NCBI RefSeq assembly: GCF_021295395.1
Contig: NZ_JAIWOU010000001.1
Span: forward strand, 2,113,001-2,177,000
Direction of reading: 5' to 3'
DNA from: Komagataeibacter sp. FNDCR2
GTDB lineage: Bacteria > Pseudomonadota > Alphaproteobacteria > Acetobacterales > Acetobacteraceae
Length of the DNA: 64,000 nt
In this document: one piece after another, positions 47,909 to 58,048 of the stretch
How the letters are laid out: each line of letters begins with the position of its first letter
Position numbering within the stretch: position 1 is the stretch's first letter
Notes under the pieces: model-generated
What the model was told of the DNA's origin: nothing
The model's input: the letters and a program-made list of their open reading frames with translations, nothing else
Databases searched by the model: none
Program-made: the position numbers and the translations under genes

Positions 47909-49306
47909 TTAACGTGTCGCGCGCGGGGCTGAACCCGGCTGGATCAGCCGGATGGCGCTGCACAGCATGCCCACGAAGGCGGCGGCCGAGCCGAAGGCAA
48001 GGCAACTGCGCTCCGCATCATGCGTGATCAGGCCAAAGACCATGGCGACGCACATGGCCCCGGTGGCCTGTCCGCACTGCCGTGCGATCTGGATCATGCC
48101 CGATGCGCTGCCCGAGCGCCCGGGCGGGGCCGTGACCATCATGATACGGTTGTTGGGCGGCTGGAAAATGCCAAATCCCATGCCCGCTATCGTAATGCGC
48201 CACGCGATGTCGAACCAGCCGGGCGCGGGCGGCAGGAAATAGAGGGCCAGAAACCCGATTCCGGTCACGAACAGCCCGACCGATGACAGGATGGCCGCCG
48301 AGACCCGGTCCGCCAGCCGGCTGATAAGCGGGGCGACCGCCATGATGCCGACCGGCCACGGTGTCATGAGCAGGCCGACGATGGCCGCCGGGTAGTGAAA
48401 CAGCGACTGGAGCGTAAACGGGAACGAGACCATGAACAGGTTCGAGGCGACAAAGCCGGAAAACCCGACCACCGTTCCCATGCGGAAGGCGCGGATGCGC
48501 AGCATGTCGAGCGGGAACATGGGATGCGCCTGCCCATGCTGGCGGCGCACCAGCAGCCAGCCCGCGGCCAGTCCGGTCACGACCAGCACCACGACCCGGC
48601 CACTCCCGGCATGGTGCGCCACGGAATCCCCCGCCATGATCAGCGCGCCGAAGGCCAGTACGTTGAGCAGCGCGCTTGGCGCGTCGAAGGAACCCGGATT
48701 GACGGGCGTGCGCGGCAGCGACACCAGCGCCAGAACGAGCGCCGTAAGACCCAGCGGAATGTTGATCAGGAACAGCCACGGCCATGTGGCGCAGGACAGG
48801 ATGACCGAGGCGACGGTCGGCCCCGCCCCCACGCCCAGCGCCACCATCACGCCGTTGAGCGCGATCCCGCGCCCGATGATGGCGTGCGGATAGATGAAGC
48901 GGATCAGCGCGATGCTGACGCTCATGATGCATGCGCCCCCCACGCCCTGCACCGCGCGCGCCAGCGACAGGGCAAGCAGCGTGTGCGACAGCGCACAGAA
49001 CACGGAAGCCACAGTGAACAGCGCCAGCCCGATCTGGCACAGCCGCGCGAATCCGATGCGCGTGCCAAGGGCCGCCATGGGCAGCAGGGAGACCACGCTG
49101 GCAAGCTGGTAGGAATTGACAATCCACACAGCCGAGGCGGGCGAGACATGGATGTCATCGGCAATGGTCGGCAGCGCCACATTGGCGATGGCGTAATCCA
49201 GCAACGCCAGCAGCACGGACAACGCCACCGCCGTCATGGCCCGGGCGCGGGCCGCACCGTGCAGGCCTTCGCCTTCGATCAGGACAGGTTTTGACTGGGG
49301 GGGCAT
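47909..49306 (-). CDS. MFS transporter, drug-exporter (DHA2) type
   Basis: Protein of 465 residues with about 14 membrane segments. Seen: LDYAIANVALPTIADDIHVS (DHA2 first helix and loop), VWIVNSYQLASVVSLLPMAA, LGTRIGFARLCQIGLALF and ALSLARAVQGVGGACIMSVS. It exports toxic compounds by proton antiport; the substrate is unknown. No regulator gene adjoins. Its 5' end is 110 bases from the purD stop, on the same strand. Confidence 0.9.
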   Translation of the reverse strand: MPPQSKPVLIEGEGLHGAARARAMTAVALSVLLALLDYAIANVALPTIADDIHVSPASAVWIVNSYQLASVVSLLPMAALGTRIGFARLCQIGLALFTVASVFCALSHTLLALSLARAVQGVGGACIMSVSIALIRFIYPHAIIGRGIALNGVMVALGVGAGPTVASVILSCATWPWLFLINIPLGLTALVLALVSLPRTPVNPGSFDAPSALLNVLAFGALIMAGDSVAHHAGSGRVVVLVVTGLAAGWLLVRRQHGQAHPMFPLDMLRIRAFRMGTVVGFSGFVASNLFMVSFPFTLQSLFHYPAAIVGLLMTPWPVGIMAVAPLISRLADRVSAAILSSVGLFVTGIGFLALYFLPPAPGWFDIAWRITIAGMGFGIFQPPNNRIMMVTAPPGRSGSASGMIQIARQCGQATGAMCVAMVFGLITHDAERSCLAFGSAAAFVGMLCSAIRLIQPGSAPRATR

Positions 49307-49415
49307 GGCTACAGGCTTTTCGGACGGGGGGCGCTATGTTCTGCGTGGGGAACGGTATCGGCAGGCCGCCGCACGCTGTCCCGTCGGTTCATGCGGGAAA
49401 GCGTGCGCAGTGGGG

Positions 49416-50696
49416 TCAGTCCCGCGCCGACAGGGCGCGCTGGCCGATGTCGTGGCGGTAGATGCCATCGGGCCAGTCGATCACCTTCACCGCCGCATAG
49501 GCGCGTTCACGCGCCTGGGCCAGCGTGTCTCCCGTCGCGCAGACACTCAGCACCCGCCCGCCGGCGGCAACGATCTCGCCCCGGCTGTCCAGCTTCGTGC
49601 CCGCCTGGAACACATGCACATCCGACAGCGCCTCGGCGGCTTCGATGTTGCGGATCACGCCACCCGTAACGGGCTTGCCGGGGTAGCCGCGCGCCGCCAT
49701 GACCACGCTGATCGAGGACTGGGTGGAAAAGCGGATATCCGTCCGGTCAAGCCGGCCCGCCGCCACGGCGGCCAGCGCCGCCAGCAGGTCGCTTTGCAGG
49801 CGGATCAGCAGTGCCTGCGCCTCCGGGTCGCCCAGGCGGACGTTGTATTCGATCAGTTGCGGGCCGTCCTGTGTCAGCATGAGACCCGCGAAGATGATGC
49901 CGGTAAACGGCGTGCCGCGCCGCGCCATCTCGCGCAGCATGGGGCGCACCAGCACGTCGAGCGCCGCTTCCTGCCGCGCGCGGTCGAAACCGGCGGGGGG
50001 CGAGACCGCGCCCATGCCGCCGGTATTGGGGCCGGTGTCGTTATCGCCAATACGCTTGTGGTCCTGCGCCGCGCCGATGAGTACCGCCGTCTCCCCCGCG
50101 CAGAAGGCGAACAGCGAGACTTCATCGCCCATCAGGCAGTCCTCGATCACGACGCTCTGGCCCGCCTGCCCCAGCGTGCCCTCGGTCATCATGTCGGTAA
50201 TCGCCTGCTCGGCCTGTGCCAGATTCAGCGCCACGACCACGCCCTTGCCCGCCGCCAGCCCATCGGCCTTGACCACCACGGGCGCGCCGTGGCGGCGCAC
50301 GTAATCCAGCGCCGGACCCGCCGCGTCGAACCGCGCCCAGCGCGCGGTGGGAATGCCCGCCGCGTCACACACTTCCTTGGTGAAGGTCTTGCTGCCCTCC
50401 AGCGCGGCGGCGGCCTGCGTGGGGCCGGCGCAGGCAATGCCCGCCTGCGCGCAGGCATCGGCAATGCCCGCCACCAGCGGGGCTTCCGGGCCGGGAATGA
50501 TCAGGTCGATGCGTTCACGCTTCGCCAGCGCGATCAGGCCCGGCACGTCATCGGCCCGTATGTCGCAGTTCGTGCCCAGCGCCGCCGTGCCCGGATTGCC
50601 CGGCGCGATAAACAGGGAGTCGAGTAAGGGGGAGCGCGCGATGGCCGTGGCCATGGCATGTTCACGTCCGCCCGATCCAACCAGCAGCACCCGCAT
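49416..50696 (-). CDS. purD: Phosphoribosylamine-glycine ligase
   Basis: Protein of about 426 residues. Seen: VLLVGSGGREHAMATAIA, IDLIIPGPEAPLVAGIADAC, APVVVKADGLAAGKGVVVA (ATP grasp), DHKRIGDNDTGPNTGGMGAV and EYNVRLGDPEAQALL. It joins glycine to phosphoribosylamine in purine synthesis. The second in-frame ATG (50696) matches the family's usual beginning better than 50705, with GGGAG about 11 bases ahead. The gene is divergent from xseA with 68 bases between. Confidence 0.96.
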   Translation of the reverse strand: MRVLLVGSGGREHAMATAIARSPLLDSLFIAPGNPGTAALGTNCDIRADDVPGLIALAKRERIDLIIPGPEAPLVAGIADACAQAGIACAGPTQAAAALEGSKTFTKEVCDAAGIPTARWARFDAAGPALDYVRRHGAPVVVKADGLAAGKGVVVALNLAQAEQAITDMMTEGTLGQAGQSVVIEDCLMGDEVSLFAFCAGETAVLIGAAQDHKRIGDNDTGPNTGGMGAVSPPAGFDRARQEAALDVLVRPMLREMARRGTPFTGIIFAGLMLTQDGPQLIEYNVRLGDPEAQALLIRLQSDLLAALAAVAAGRLDRTDIRFSTQSSISVVMAARGYPGKPVTGGVIRNIEAAEALSDVHVFQAGTKLDSRGEIVAAGGRVLSVCATGDTLAQARERAYAAVKVIDWPDGIYRHDIGQRALSARD

Positions 50697-50764
50697 CACT
50701 CTCATTTCTCCCGTTTTTCATCTCTGCCCTTTCGGGGTGGCCGTCTCTATCATACCTTGGGGGA

Positions 50765-52225
50765 ATGGATGAACAGTTTCCCGACTCCGGCCCGGCCATG
50801 GGCGGCAATACCCCGGAATTTTCGGTTGCCGAAATTTCTGGCGCCATCCGCCGTACGCTTGAAGGCACGTTCGGCCGCATCCGCGTGCGTGGCGAGATCA
50901 CGGAGTTCAAGCGTTACCCCTCGGGGCATCTTTATTTCTCGCTCAAGGATGAGGGGGGCAAGCTCTCCGCCGTGGTATGGCGCGGTACGGTCTCGCGGCT
51001 GGGGCTAAAACCGGAAAGCGGGCTTGAAGTCGTCGCCACCGGCAAGATTTCCGCCTATGGCGAGCGTTCGTCCTACCAGATGGTGATCGACCGGCTGGAA
51101 TACGCGGGCGAGGGCGCGCTGCTGGCCCGTATCGAGCGCCTGCGGCTGCGGCTGGCGGCGGAAGGGCTGTTCGATGCCGGACGCAAGCAGGCGCTGCCGT
51201 TCCTGCCGCGTGTGATCGGGGTGGTCACATCGGCGCAGGGCGCGGTGCTGCATGACATACGCACCACGATCGCGCGGCGCTTTCCCCACCCCGTTCTGGT
51301 CTGGCCGGTGCCGGTGCAGGGCGAGGGCGCGGCGGAACGGATCGCCCATGCCATTGCTGGTTTCGATGCGATCGGGGGCACGTCCGCCCTGCCGCGTCCC
51401 GATGTGCTGATTGTCGCGCGCGGCGGGGGATCGCTGGAAGACCTCATGGCCTTTAACGACGAAGCCGTGCTGCGTGCGGTGGCGGCGTGCCGCATTCCCG
51501 TCATTTCCGCCGTCGGCCACGAAACGGATACGACACTGATTGATTTCGTGTCCGACTGCCGCGCCCCCACCCCCACGGCGGCGGCCGAACTGGCGGTGCC
51601 GGTGCGCGCGGAGCTTGAGGCCGGTCTGGCGCAGCGCGACGCCCGCCTTCGCGGGGGGCTGGGGCGGAGCCTGCAACTGCTGCGCGCGCGTCTGGACCGG
51701 GCGGCGTCCGGCCTGCCCGACCTGCCCGCCGTTATGGAAAATGCGCGGCGGCGGCTGGATGACCGGGGCTACCGGCTGGATCTGGCCTGGCCCACGCATA
51801 TACGTCACCTGCGCGCCAGCCTGCGCAGCGCGTCCGACCGCCTGCCCGCCCCGCAGATGATCCTGGCCCTGCGTCGCGCCGACCTTGCCCGGGTCGATAC
51901 CGCCCGCCGGCAGGCGATGACCGGCTACCTGCACCGCCGGGGGGCAATGCTGCAGGGGCTGCGCGTGCCGCCCGCCGTGCTGGTGGCGCAGTGGCGGGCA
52001 TGTGCCAGCCGCCTGGCGGGGGAAGGGGGGCGGCTGGCCTCCCTGTCGCCGCAGGCGGTGCTGGAGCGGGGATACGTACTGGTCACGGACCGCGCCGGCA
52101 AACCCCTGTCGCATGCCGCACAGGCGCGCAGGGCCACACAGGTGACCCTGACCTTCGCCGATGGGCAGGTCGCGGCCCGCCCCGTGCGCCCCGGCCGACC
52201 GGCGCAGGGGGATCTCGATCTCTAA
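50765..52225 (+). CDS. xseA: Exodeoxyribonuclease VII large subunit
   Basis: Protein of 486 residues. An N-terminal OB-fold contains FSVAEISGAIRRTLEGTFG, VRGEITEFKRYPSGHLYFSL and LKDEGGKLSAVVWRG. The catalytic core has VIGVVTSAQGAVLHDIRTTI, DVLIVARGGGSLEDLMAFND and ISAVGHETDTTLIDFVSDCR. The C-terminal coiled-coil part ends in LERGYVLVTDRAGKPL. It degrades single-stranded DNA together with XseB, which is not encoded nearby. The stop overlaps an ATG in another frame used by no confident start; the lipoprotein probably begins at 52246. Confidence 0.96.
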   Translation: MDEQFPDSGPAMGGNTPEFSVAEISGAIRRTLEGTFGRIRVRGEITEFKRYPSGHLYFSLKDEGGKLSAVVWRGTVSRLGLKPESGLEVVATGKISAYGERSSYQMVIDRLEYAGEGALLARIERLRLRLAAEGLFDAGRKQALPFLPRVIGVVTSAQGAVLHDIRTTIARRFPHPVLVWPVPVQGEGAAERIAHAIAGFDAIGGTSALPRPDVLIVARGGGSLEDLMAFNDEAVLRAVAACRIPVISAVGHETDTTLIDFVSDCRAPTPTAAAELAVPVRAELEAGLAQRDARLRGGLGRSLQLLRARLDRAASGLPDLPAVMENARRRLDDRGYRLDLAWPTHIRHLRASLRSASDRLPAPQMILALRRADLARVDTARRQAMTGYLHRRGAMLQGLRVPPAVLVAQWRACASRLAGEGGRLASLSPQAVLERGYVLVTDRAGKPLSHAAQARRATQVTLTFADGQVAARPVRPGRPAQGDLDL

Positions 52226-52245
52226 TGCCATGGGCAGGACATGTG

Positions 52246-52623
52246 ATGATGCGCATCCCCTCAGCCGTTACCGGCGCTGTTTTCGTGCTGCTGGCTGGCT
52301 GCACGGGGCAGGCGGCCCATCAGCCCGCACCGCGCGGGACCACGCCGCAGGTCACGCCCGGCCGTATCCCGCCGCAGGGTTTCGCCCCTGGCCTGACGGG
52401 GGAGGAAGGCGCGCCGCCACCGGGCATCGTGCTGACAAACGATCCGTCCGCCCCGGCTGATACGCCGCTATGTGGCCATGCCGCGCGTGAGGCCAACAGC
52501 ATCGGGGCCATGGTCCATCCCGATATCACGCCCGTTGTCAGCAGTTGCGCGGCCAATGCCTGTTTCGATGCGCAGACCGGCACCTATATCGCGGCCGATG
52601 GCAGCCGCCGGGTCTGCCGCTGA
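52246..52623 (+). CDS. Small lipoprotein of unknown function
   Basis: Protein of about 125 residues. A signal peptide with lipobox, AVTGAVFVLLAGCTGQ, gives a lipid-anchored Cys near residue 18. The mature part is Pro-rich (PRGTTPQVTPGRIPPQ), followed by a small domain with four cysteines (LCGHAAR, SSCAANACFD, RRVC), which could form two disulfides. It starts 21 bases after xseA with an AGGAC sequence upstream of ATG 52246. No function is recognised. Confidence 0.78.
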   Translation: MMRIPSAVTGAVFVLLAGCTGQAAHQPAPRGTTPQVTPGRIPPQGFAPGLTGEEGAPPPGIVLTNDPSAPADTPLCGHAAREANSIGAMVHPDITPVVSSCAANACFDAQTGTYIAADGSRRVCR

Positions 52624-52720
52624 CCCCCAATGCGACATATAGGTCATATGCCGCCATGTAAGGGTGCGGGCGGCATATTCTCATTGACTTCATCCCGCGG
52701 GATGGTTGACGCTTCCCGTC

Positions 52721-53179
52721 ATGACCGTCCCTACATCATCCACTTCAGGTGATCCGCAGGCGACAGTGCACATGTTCCCCCTCAAGCGCATGCTGCCGCT
52801 GCGCGAGGCGGCGGAATATGTCGGTATCACGCTGCTGCGGCTGCGATGCCTGCGCCTGGTAAGGGCAGGCCCCCATGCGGCCATGCGTAATGGGCGCGAT
52901 GTCATGTTCCGCGTTGAAGATCTTGATGAATATGTGGACGGGCTGTATCGCCGCGCCAATATTTCCCATGCCGAACAGGCCCGCCACCGCAATGAATGGC
53001 GCGCGCGGATAGCGGGCCTGCCCGCGGGCGCGCGCGGCCGCATATCCGATTCCTTCATGCAGATCGTGACGCGCGACGAATTTCTGGAAACCGGGGCGAA
53101 CCGGGGGTTCCGCGTGCTGTTCTTCGGCGGGCTGTGCCTTATTTTCCTGTCGCATACACCGCTGATCTGGCGGCTGTAG
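52721..53179 (+). CDS. Helix-turn-helix protein with C-terminal membrane segment
   Basis: Protein of about 152 residues. Residues about 25-80, KRMLPLREAAEYVGITLLRL then GRDVMFRVEDLDEYVDGLY, resemble the excisionase/MerR-type winged helix. The C-terminal GFRVLFFGGLCLIFLSHTPL is a single hydrophobic segment, so the protein may be membrane-bound with a cytoplasmic DNA-binding head. The function is unknown. The start is uncertain: ATG 52721 has no good ribosome site, and an in-frame ATG near 52771 has AGGCGAC before it. Confidence 0.65.
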   Translation: MTVPTSSTSGDPQATVHMFPLKRMLPLREAAEYVGITLLRLRCLRLVRAGPHAAMRNGRDVMFRVEDLDEYVDGLYRRANISHAEQARHRNEWRARIAGLPAGARGRISDSFMQIVTRDEFLETGANRGFRVLFFGGLCLIFLSHTPLIWRL

Positions 53180-53285
53180 CATAACCGCCGCGCCCATTTT
53201 GCCGCGAACGTGTTTTTTTACCTGTACGGGTATGTTCTTTCCCCATACGATCCGCTACGCAAGAAACGACGGTAGTAGAACAATA

Positions 53286-54029
53286 ATGGATCGGATGATG
53301 ACAGGTATGCGCAGCAGCATTATGGCCCGGACCGGACACGCGCGACTGCGCGGCGCGCTTTGTGGGTTGGCGCTGGCCCTGACCCCGGCCCTCGCCATGG
53401 CGCAGGACGCGGGCGGGCAGCAGCAGAGCCCCATCCTGCCCATGCCGCCGGTGCCCGAATTCAAGCCGCTGCCCGCCGGGTCGCGCCCCGCGGCGCCTGT
53501 TATCGGTATTTTCAATACGCAGCAGATCATGGCGCAGTCCCTTGCCGTGCAGAAGCTCCAGACCGAACTCGGCGCCCGGCGTGAGGCGCTGGTGCGCGAT
53601 GTCCGCGCCGAGGACGGGCAGCTTCAGGCGCTGCGCCAGTCCATCATCAAGGCGGGCAAGGCCCCCACGCCCGAACAGCAGCAGGACCTGCAGAAGCGCG
53701 TGATGGCCGACCGCACCAAGTTCGGCAACCGCAACCGAATCCTGGAAGAAGACGCGCAGGTCGCGCTCAATCAGGTCCAGCGCGAGATGCAGCAGATCGT
53801 CAGCGCCATTGCCGCCGCCCGTGGCATGACCATGGTGCTGCAGGCCGGAACCGCCGCGCTGCATGATAACAGCCTTGATATCAGCGATCAGGTCGTGACC
53901 TACCTCAACCAGGCGCTGCCCACGGTCTATCTGCCCGGCCCGACCGAAGACCCCGAGGACATTGCCAAGAGCGGCAAATACCCCGTCATGCCCTTCCAGC
54001 CGCCCGCCGATAACAATGGCGGCGAATAA
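53286..54029 (+). CDS. OmpH/Skp-family periplasmic protein
   Basis: Protein of about 247 residues. A signal peptide (ALCGLALALTPALAMAQ) is followed by a Pro-rich linker and the domain IGIFNTQQIMAQSLAVQKLQ, which is the OmpH/Skp start. A long helical charged region resembles a coiled coil (REALVRDVRAEDGQLQALRQ through ILEEDAQVALNQVQREMQQI) and is followed by ARGMTMVLQAGTAALHDNSL and ITLYLNQALP-like TYLNQALPTVYL. Skp-like proteins hold outer-membrane proteins in the periplasm. It is not next to bamA here. Several ATGs cluster near the start; the exact one is uncertain. Confidence 0.82.
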   Translation: MDRMMTGMRSSIMARTGHARLRGALCGLALALTPALAMAQDAGGQQQSPILPMPPVPEFKPLPAGSRPAAPVIGIFNTQQIMAQSLAVQKLQTELGARREALVRDVRAEDGQLQALRQSIIKAGKAPTPEQQQDLQKRVMADRTKFGNRNRILEEDAQVALNQVQREMQQIVSAIAAARGMTMVLQAGTAALHDNSLDISDQVVTYLNQALPTVYLPGPTEDPEDIAKSGKYPVMPFQPPADNNGGE

Positions 54030-54088
54030 GACGCTATTTTAAAATAACTCACTGTAAAAAATAATAAAATTTTTCAATAGCCTGCCTG

Positions 54089-54112
54089 CCCCGCGATCAT
54101 GGTGTCGCGGGG
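54089..54112. terminator. Candidate terminator hairpin between OmpH-like gene and ybaK
   Basis: CCCCGCGA pairs with TCGCGGGG around an eight-base loop, between convergent genes. AT-rich sequence with T's lies on the OmpH side (54040-54076). Confidence 0.55.
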
Positions 54113-54118
54113 GCGGGG

Positions 54119-54592
54119 TCAGGCCAGCAGGTCCGCCGTGATCGCCCCGGTCGCCGCAATGGCGTCAGTAGCGGACAGGCGGACCAGATAACCACGCTTT
54201 CCCCCGTTTATGACGACGAAGGGCTGCGCAAGCGCCTCGGCCGCAAGGGCCGTGCGCACGCGGCGGCGCTGGCCGAAGGGGCTGATCCCGCCCACGCGGA
54301 AGCCCGTGCTGCGCTCCGCGGCCGTGGGCTGCATCATCTCGGCCGATTTGCCGCCAAAGGCCGCCGCGACCTTTTTCATGCTGAGTGTGGCGGCCACCGG
54401 CACCACCACGCAGGCGGGGCGTCCATCCACCATGACCATGAGCGTCTTGAAGACCCGCTCCGGTTCCTCGCCTATGGCGGCGGCGGCGTGATTCCCGGTC
54501 TGTCCGGCTGTGGGGTCGTATTCATATTCCACGACCGTGAACGCAATACCCGCCTTTTCCAGCGCCGTGGTGGCGGGGGTGGCCTTGCTCAT
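54119..54592 (-). CDS. ybaK: YbaK/EbsC-type Cys-tRNA(Pro) deacylase
   Basis: Protein of 157 residues. Seen: KATPATTALEKAGIAFTVVE, RVFKTLMVMVDGRPACVVVP, ATLSMKKVAAAFGGKSAEMM and GFRVGGISPFGQRRRVRTAL, all typical of YbaK. It removes cysteine wrongly joined to tRNA(Pro). Its ATG overlaps the stop of the SDR gene (ATGA), making it the last gene of the cvpA-purF operon. GGAGATA precedes the start. Confidence 0.93.
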   Translation of the reverse strand: MSKATPATTALEKAGIAFTVVEYEYDPTAGQTGNHAAAAIGEEPERVFKTLMVMVDGRPACVVVPVAATLSMKKVAAAFGGKSAEMMQPTAAERSTGFRVGGISPFGQRRRVRTALAAEALAQPFVVINGGKRGYLVRLSATDAIAATGAITADLLA

Positions 54593-55334
54593 GCCTGTAT
54601 CTCCTGCATGGTGTCCGCCTGCACGTAAGCCCCCTGTGGCTGGGGGCCGGGCAGGCACAGGCGGATGATCTGCGGCGCAATGGCTTCGGGCCGGGACAGG
54701 CTGGCCATATCCAGCGCGGGCATGGCCAGCCTGCGCAGGCGGGTCGCGACCATGCCGGGTTCAAACAGGTTGATCCGTAGCGGACTGTCCTGCGACAGTT
54801 CACGCACCCATGTCCGTACCAGGGCGTCCTGCGCCGCGCGGGTGGCGGCCACCATGCCCCAGAATGGCGCGGGCGCATGGGCGTGGCGGTCGGTCAGGAA
54901 GACCGCGCGCCCGGCGCGCGCGCGCTCAAGCAGCGGGCCAAGCGTGCGGATCAGCCGCCATGTGGTCAGGGGGCCGGCCTGCATGGCGGCGGCCAGATCC
55001 TGTGGCCGGATATGGGGCAGGGGGGAAAGCACGCCCAGTTCCCCTGCGCAGTGGACCAGTATGTCCAGCCCCCCTTCGCCCGCCGCCACGGATGGGCCGA
55101 GCGTGTCCAGCCGGTCGCCATCCGTCAGGTCCAGCGGCAGCAGGATGGCACCCTGTCCGGTATGCTGGCGGATCAGGTCATCGGTCCGCTCCAGCCCGCC
55201 TGTCGTGCGCGCCACCATGATGCAGCGCGCCCCCGCGCGCGCCAGCGCCACGGCCACGGCCTGCCCGATGCCGCGACTGGCCCCGGTGACAAGGGCGACG
55301 CGCCCGTGCAGGTCGGGGCGGGTGGGGGAGTCGT

Positions 55335-55338
<4 letters not shown>
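54589..55338 (-). CDS. Short-chain dehydrogenase/reductase homologue with altered active site
   Basis: Protein of 249 residues. The nucleotide-binding TGASRGIG is intact, with DLTD and LVHCAGELGVL following, so the Rossmann fold is kept. The catalytic YxxxK motif, usually YAASKAA, reads VAATRAA in WGMVAATRAAQDALVRTW; Tyr and Lys are both replaced. The usual catalytic Ser region reads VFLTDRHAH. The enzyme is therefore likely to lack normal oxidoreductase activity or to use different chemistry. Four-base overlaps on both sides tie it to purF and ybaK. Confidence 0.85.
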
Positions 55339-56849
<1,511 letters not shown>

Positions 56850-56900
56850 GGTCAGCGATCTTTCCTTGACGGACGGGGGCGGCGGGTACCGACGAAAGGT

Positions 56901-57425
56901 TCAGATGGGCGCGTCATGCCGCGTCCCGGCGGGTTGCGCAAGATGCGCGGGGAAGTTATCGGGCGTAAAGGCCCGCAGATACGTCATGCTGCGGCCGATA
57001 AGGGGGACAATCCGGCTGGTGCGCATCACTTCGGGCCATTCGGTCCGGGGCATGAGGGCGGTTATGCCCCCATACAGGATGACAAGGCAGATATAGCCGC
57101 GCGCCAGCCCGAACAGCAGGCCCAGCACGCTATCGAGTCCGGACAGGATGGACCCCTGCACCGCCCGCCCCGAGAGATGGGCAGTGGTGGTGAAAATGAC
57201 AAGAAGGAAGAGAAACAGCACGGCGAAGGACGCCATCGCGGCCAGCGTATGGTTGCTGATCCACTGGCTGGCATAGGGCACCAGCACGCCATACCACGCC
57301 ACGGCCAGCACCGTGGCCATGACCCAGGCGGCCAGCCCCAGCACCTCGCGCGAGAAACCACGCACCGCGCCCACTATTGCCGACAGGCCGACAATAGCGG
57401 CGGCTATGATGTCAATCCAGTTCAT
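56901..57425 (-). CDS. cvpA: CvpA family membrane protein
   Basis: Protein of 174 residues with four membrane helices: IDIIAAAIVGLSAIVGAVRG, VLGLAAWVMATVLAVAWYGV, LAAMASFAVLFLFLLVIFTT and LDSVLGLLFGLARGYICLVI. Motif GFSREVLGLAAW matches the CvpA start. It is the usual neighbour of purF in proteobacteria, although its function is poorly understood (first known for colicin V production). The start at 57425 gives the expected N-terminus. Confidence 0.92.
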   Translation of the reverse strand: MNWIDIIAAAIVGLSAIVGAVRGFSREVLGLAAWVMATVLAVAWYGVLVPYASQWISNHTLAAMASFAVLFLFLLVIFTTTAHLSGRAVQGSILSGLDSVLGLLFGLARGYICLVILYGGITALMPRTEWPEVMRTSRIVPLIGRSMTYLRAFTPDNFPAHLAQPAGTRHDAPI

Positions 57426-57593
57426 GCATGCCGGACAGGGTGAATGCCGGCCGGCCTGCAACGGGCATGGACCCGGTCATCTGTCGCGATATTCCCTGCT
57501 GTTCCGTCAGCGGCCAGCTTATGCCACCCGCCTGCCCCAGCGCATAGGCCAAAAAATGGATTCCAGCCATTTCATGTAACCATACGCCCGGTT

Positions 57594-57992
57594 TCAGGGC
57601 AGTTTGGTGGTGCGGATTTTCCATGGCCGCCTGCGCGCGCCCGGCGGGATGGACCCGCGTTCGGCCATGTTGAGGGCAAGGAGCAGGTTGCCCATGCGGG
57701 TGCGCCGGTCGAGTTCGATCCACACATCTTCCGCATTGAGATCATGGGCCGCCCAGATTTCCAGCAGGTGGGTCAGCACGTCGGCGCTATGGCGGACAAG
57801 ATCGGGGCGGTCCCCGGTCATGAGGTCCATCACACATTTTTCGGCGGCACAGGCGAACGCCCGCCCGGCCTGGCGGCTGGTCGCCTGGTCTGGCGTCGCG
57901 CGGTTGCGGGGGCGGCGCAGCCGGTCATGCAACCGGCCGAGCACATGGGTCGCACCCGGCTGGTCGGACGGTGTGTGACGGGAAGGTGACAT
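57594..57992 (-). CDS. HisE/MazG-like protein with weak metal site
   Basis: Protein of 132 residues. AEKCVMDLMTGDRPDLVRHS followed by ADVLTHLLEIWAAHDLNAED and VWIELDRR has the spacing of phosphoribosyl-ATP diphosphatase (HisE): EEAxE, then EAADLLYHLLVLL, then DVxxEL. Most acidic metal ligands are changed (EEAvE reads EKCVM, EAAD reads HSAD). It therefore may not hydrolyse a nucleotide. A normal hisE would be expected elsewhere. The tail is basic (GARRRPWKIRTTKLP). It stands alone on the minus strand. Confidence 0.6.
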   Translation of the reverse strand: MSPSRHTPSDQPGATHVLGRLHDRLRRPRNRATPDQATSRQAGRAFACAAEKCVMDLMTGDRPDLVRHSADVLTHLLEIWAAHDLNAEDVWIELDRRTRMGNLLLALNMAERGSIPPGARRRPWKIRTTKLP

Positions 57993-58048
57993 GACACGAT
58001 GATGGACATTATTCCCCCCGCCGGTCAACAAGTCCCGATGCGGCGGGA

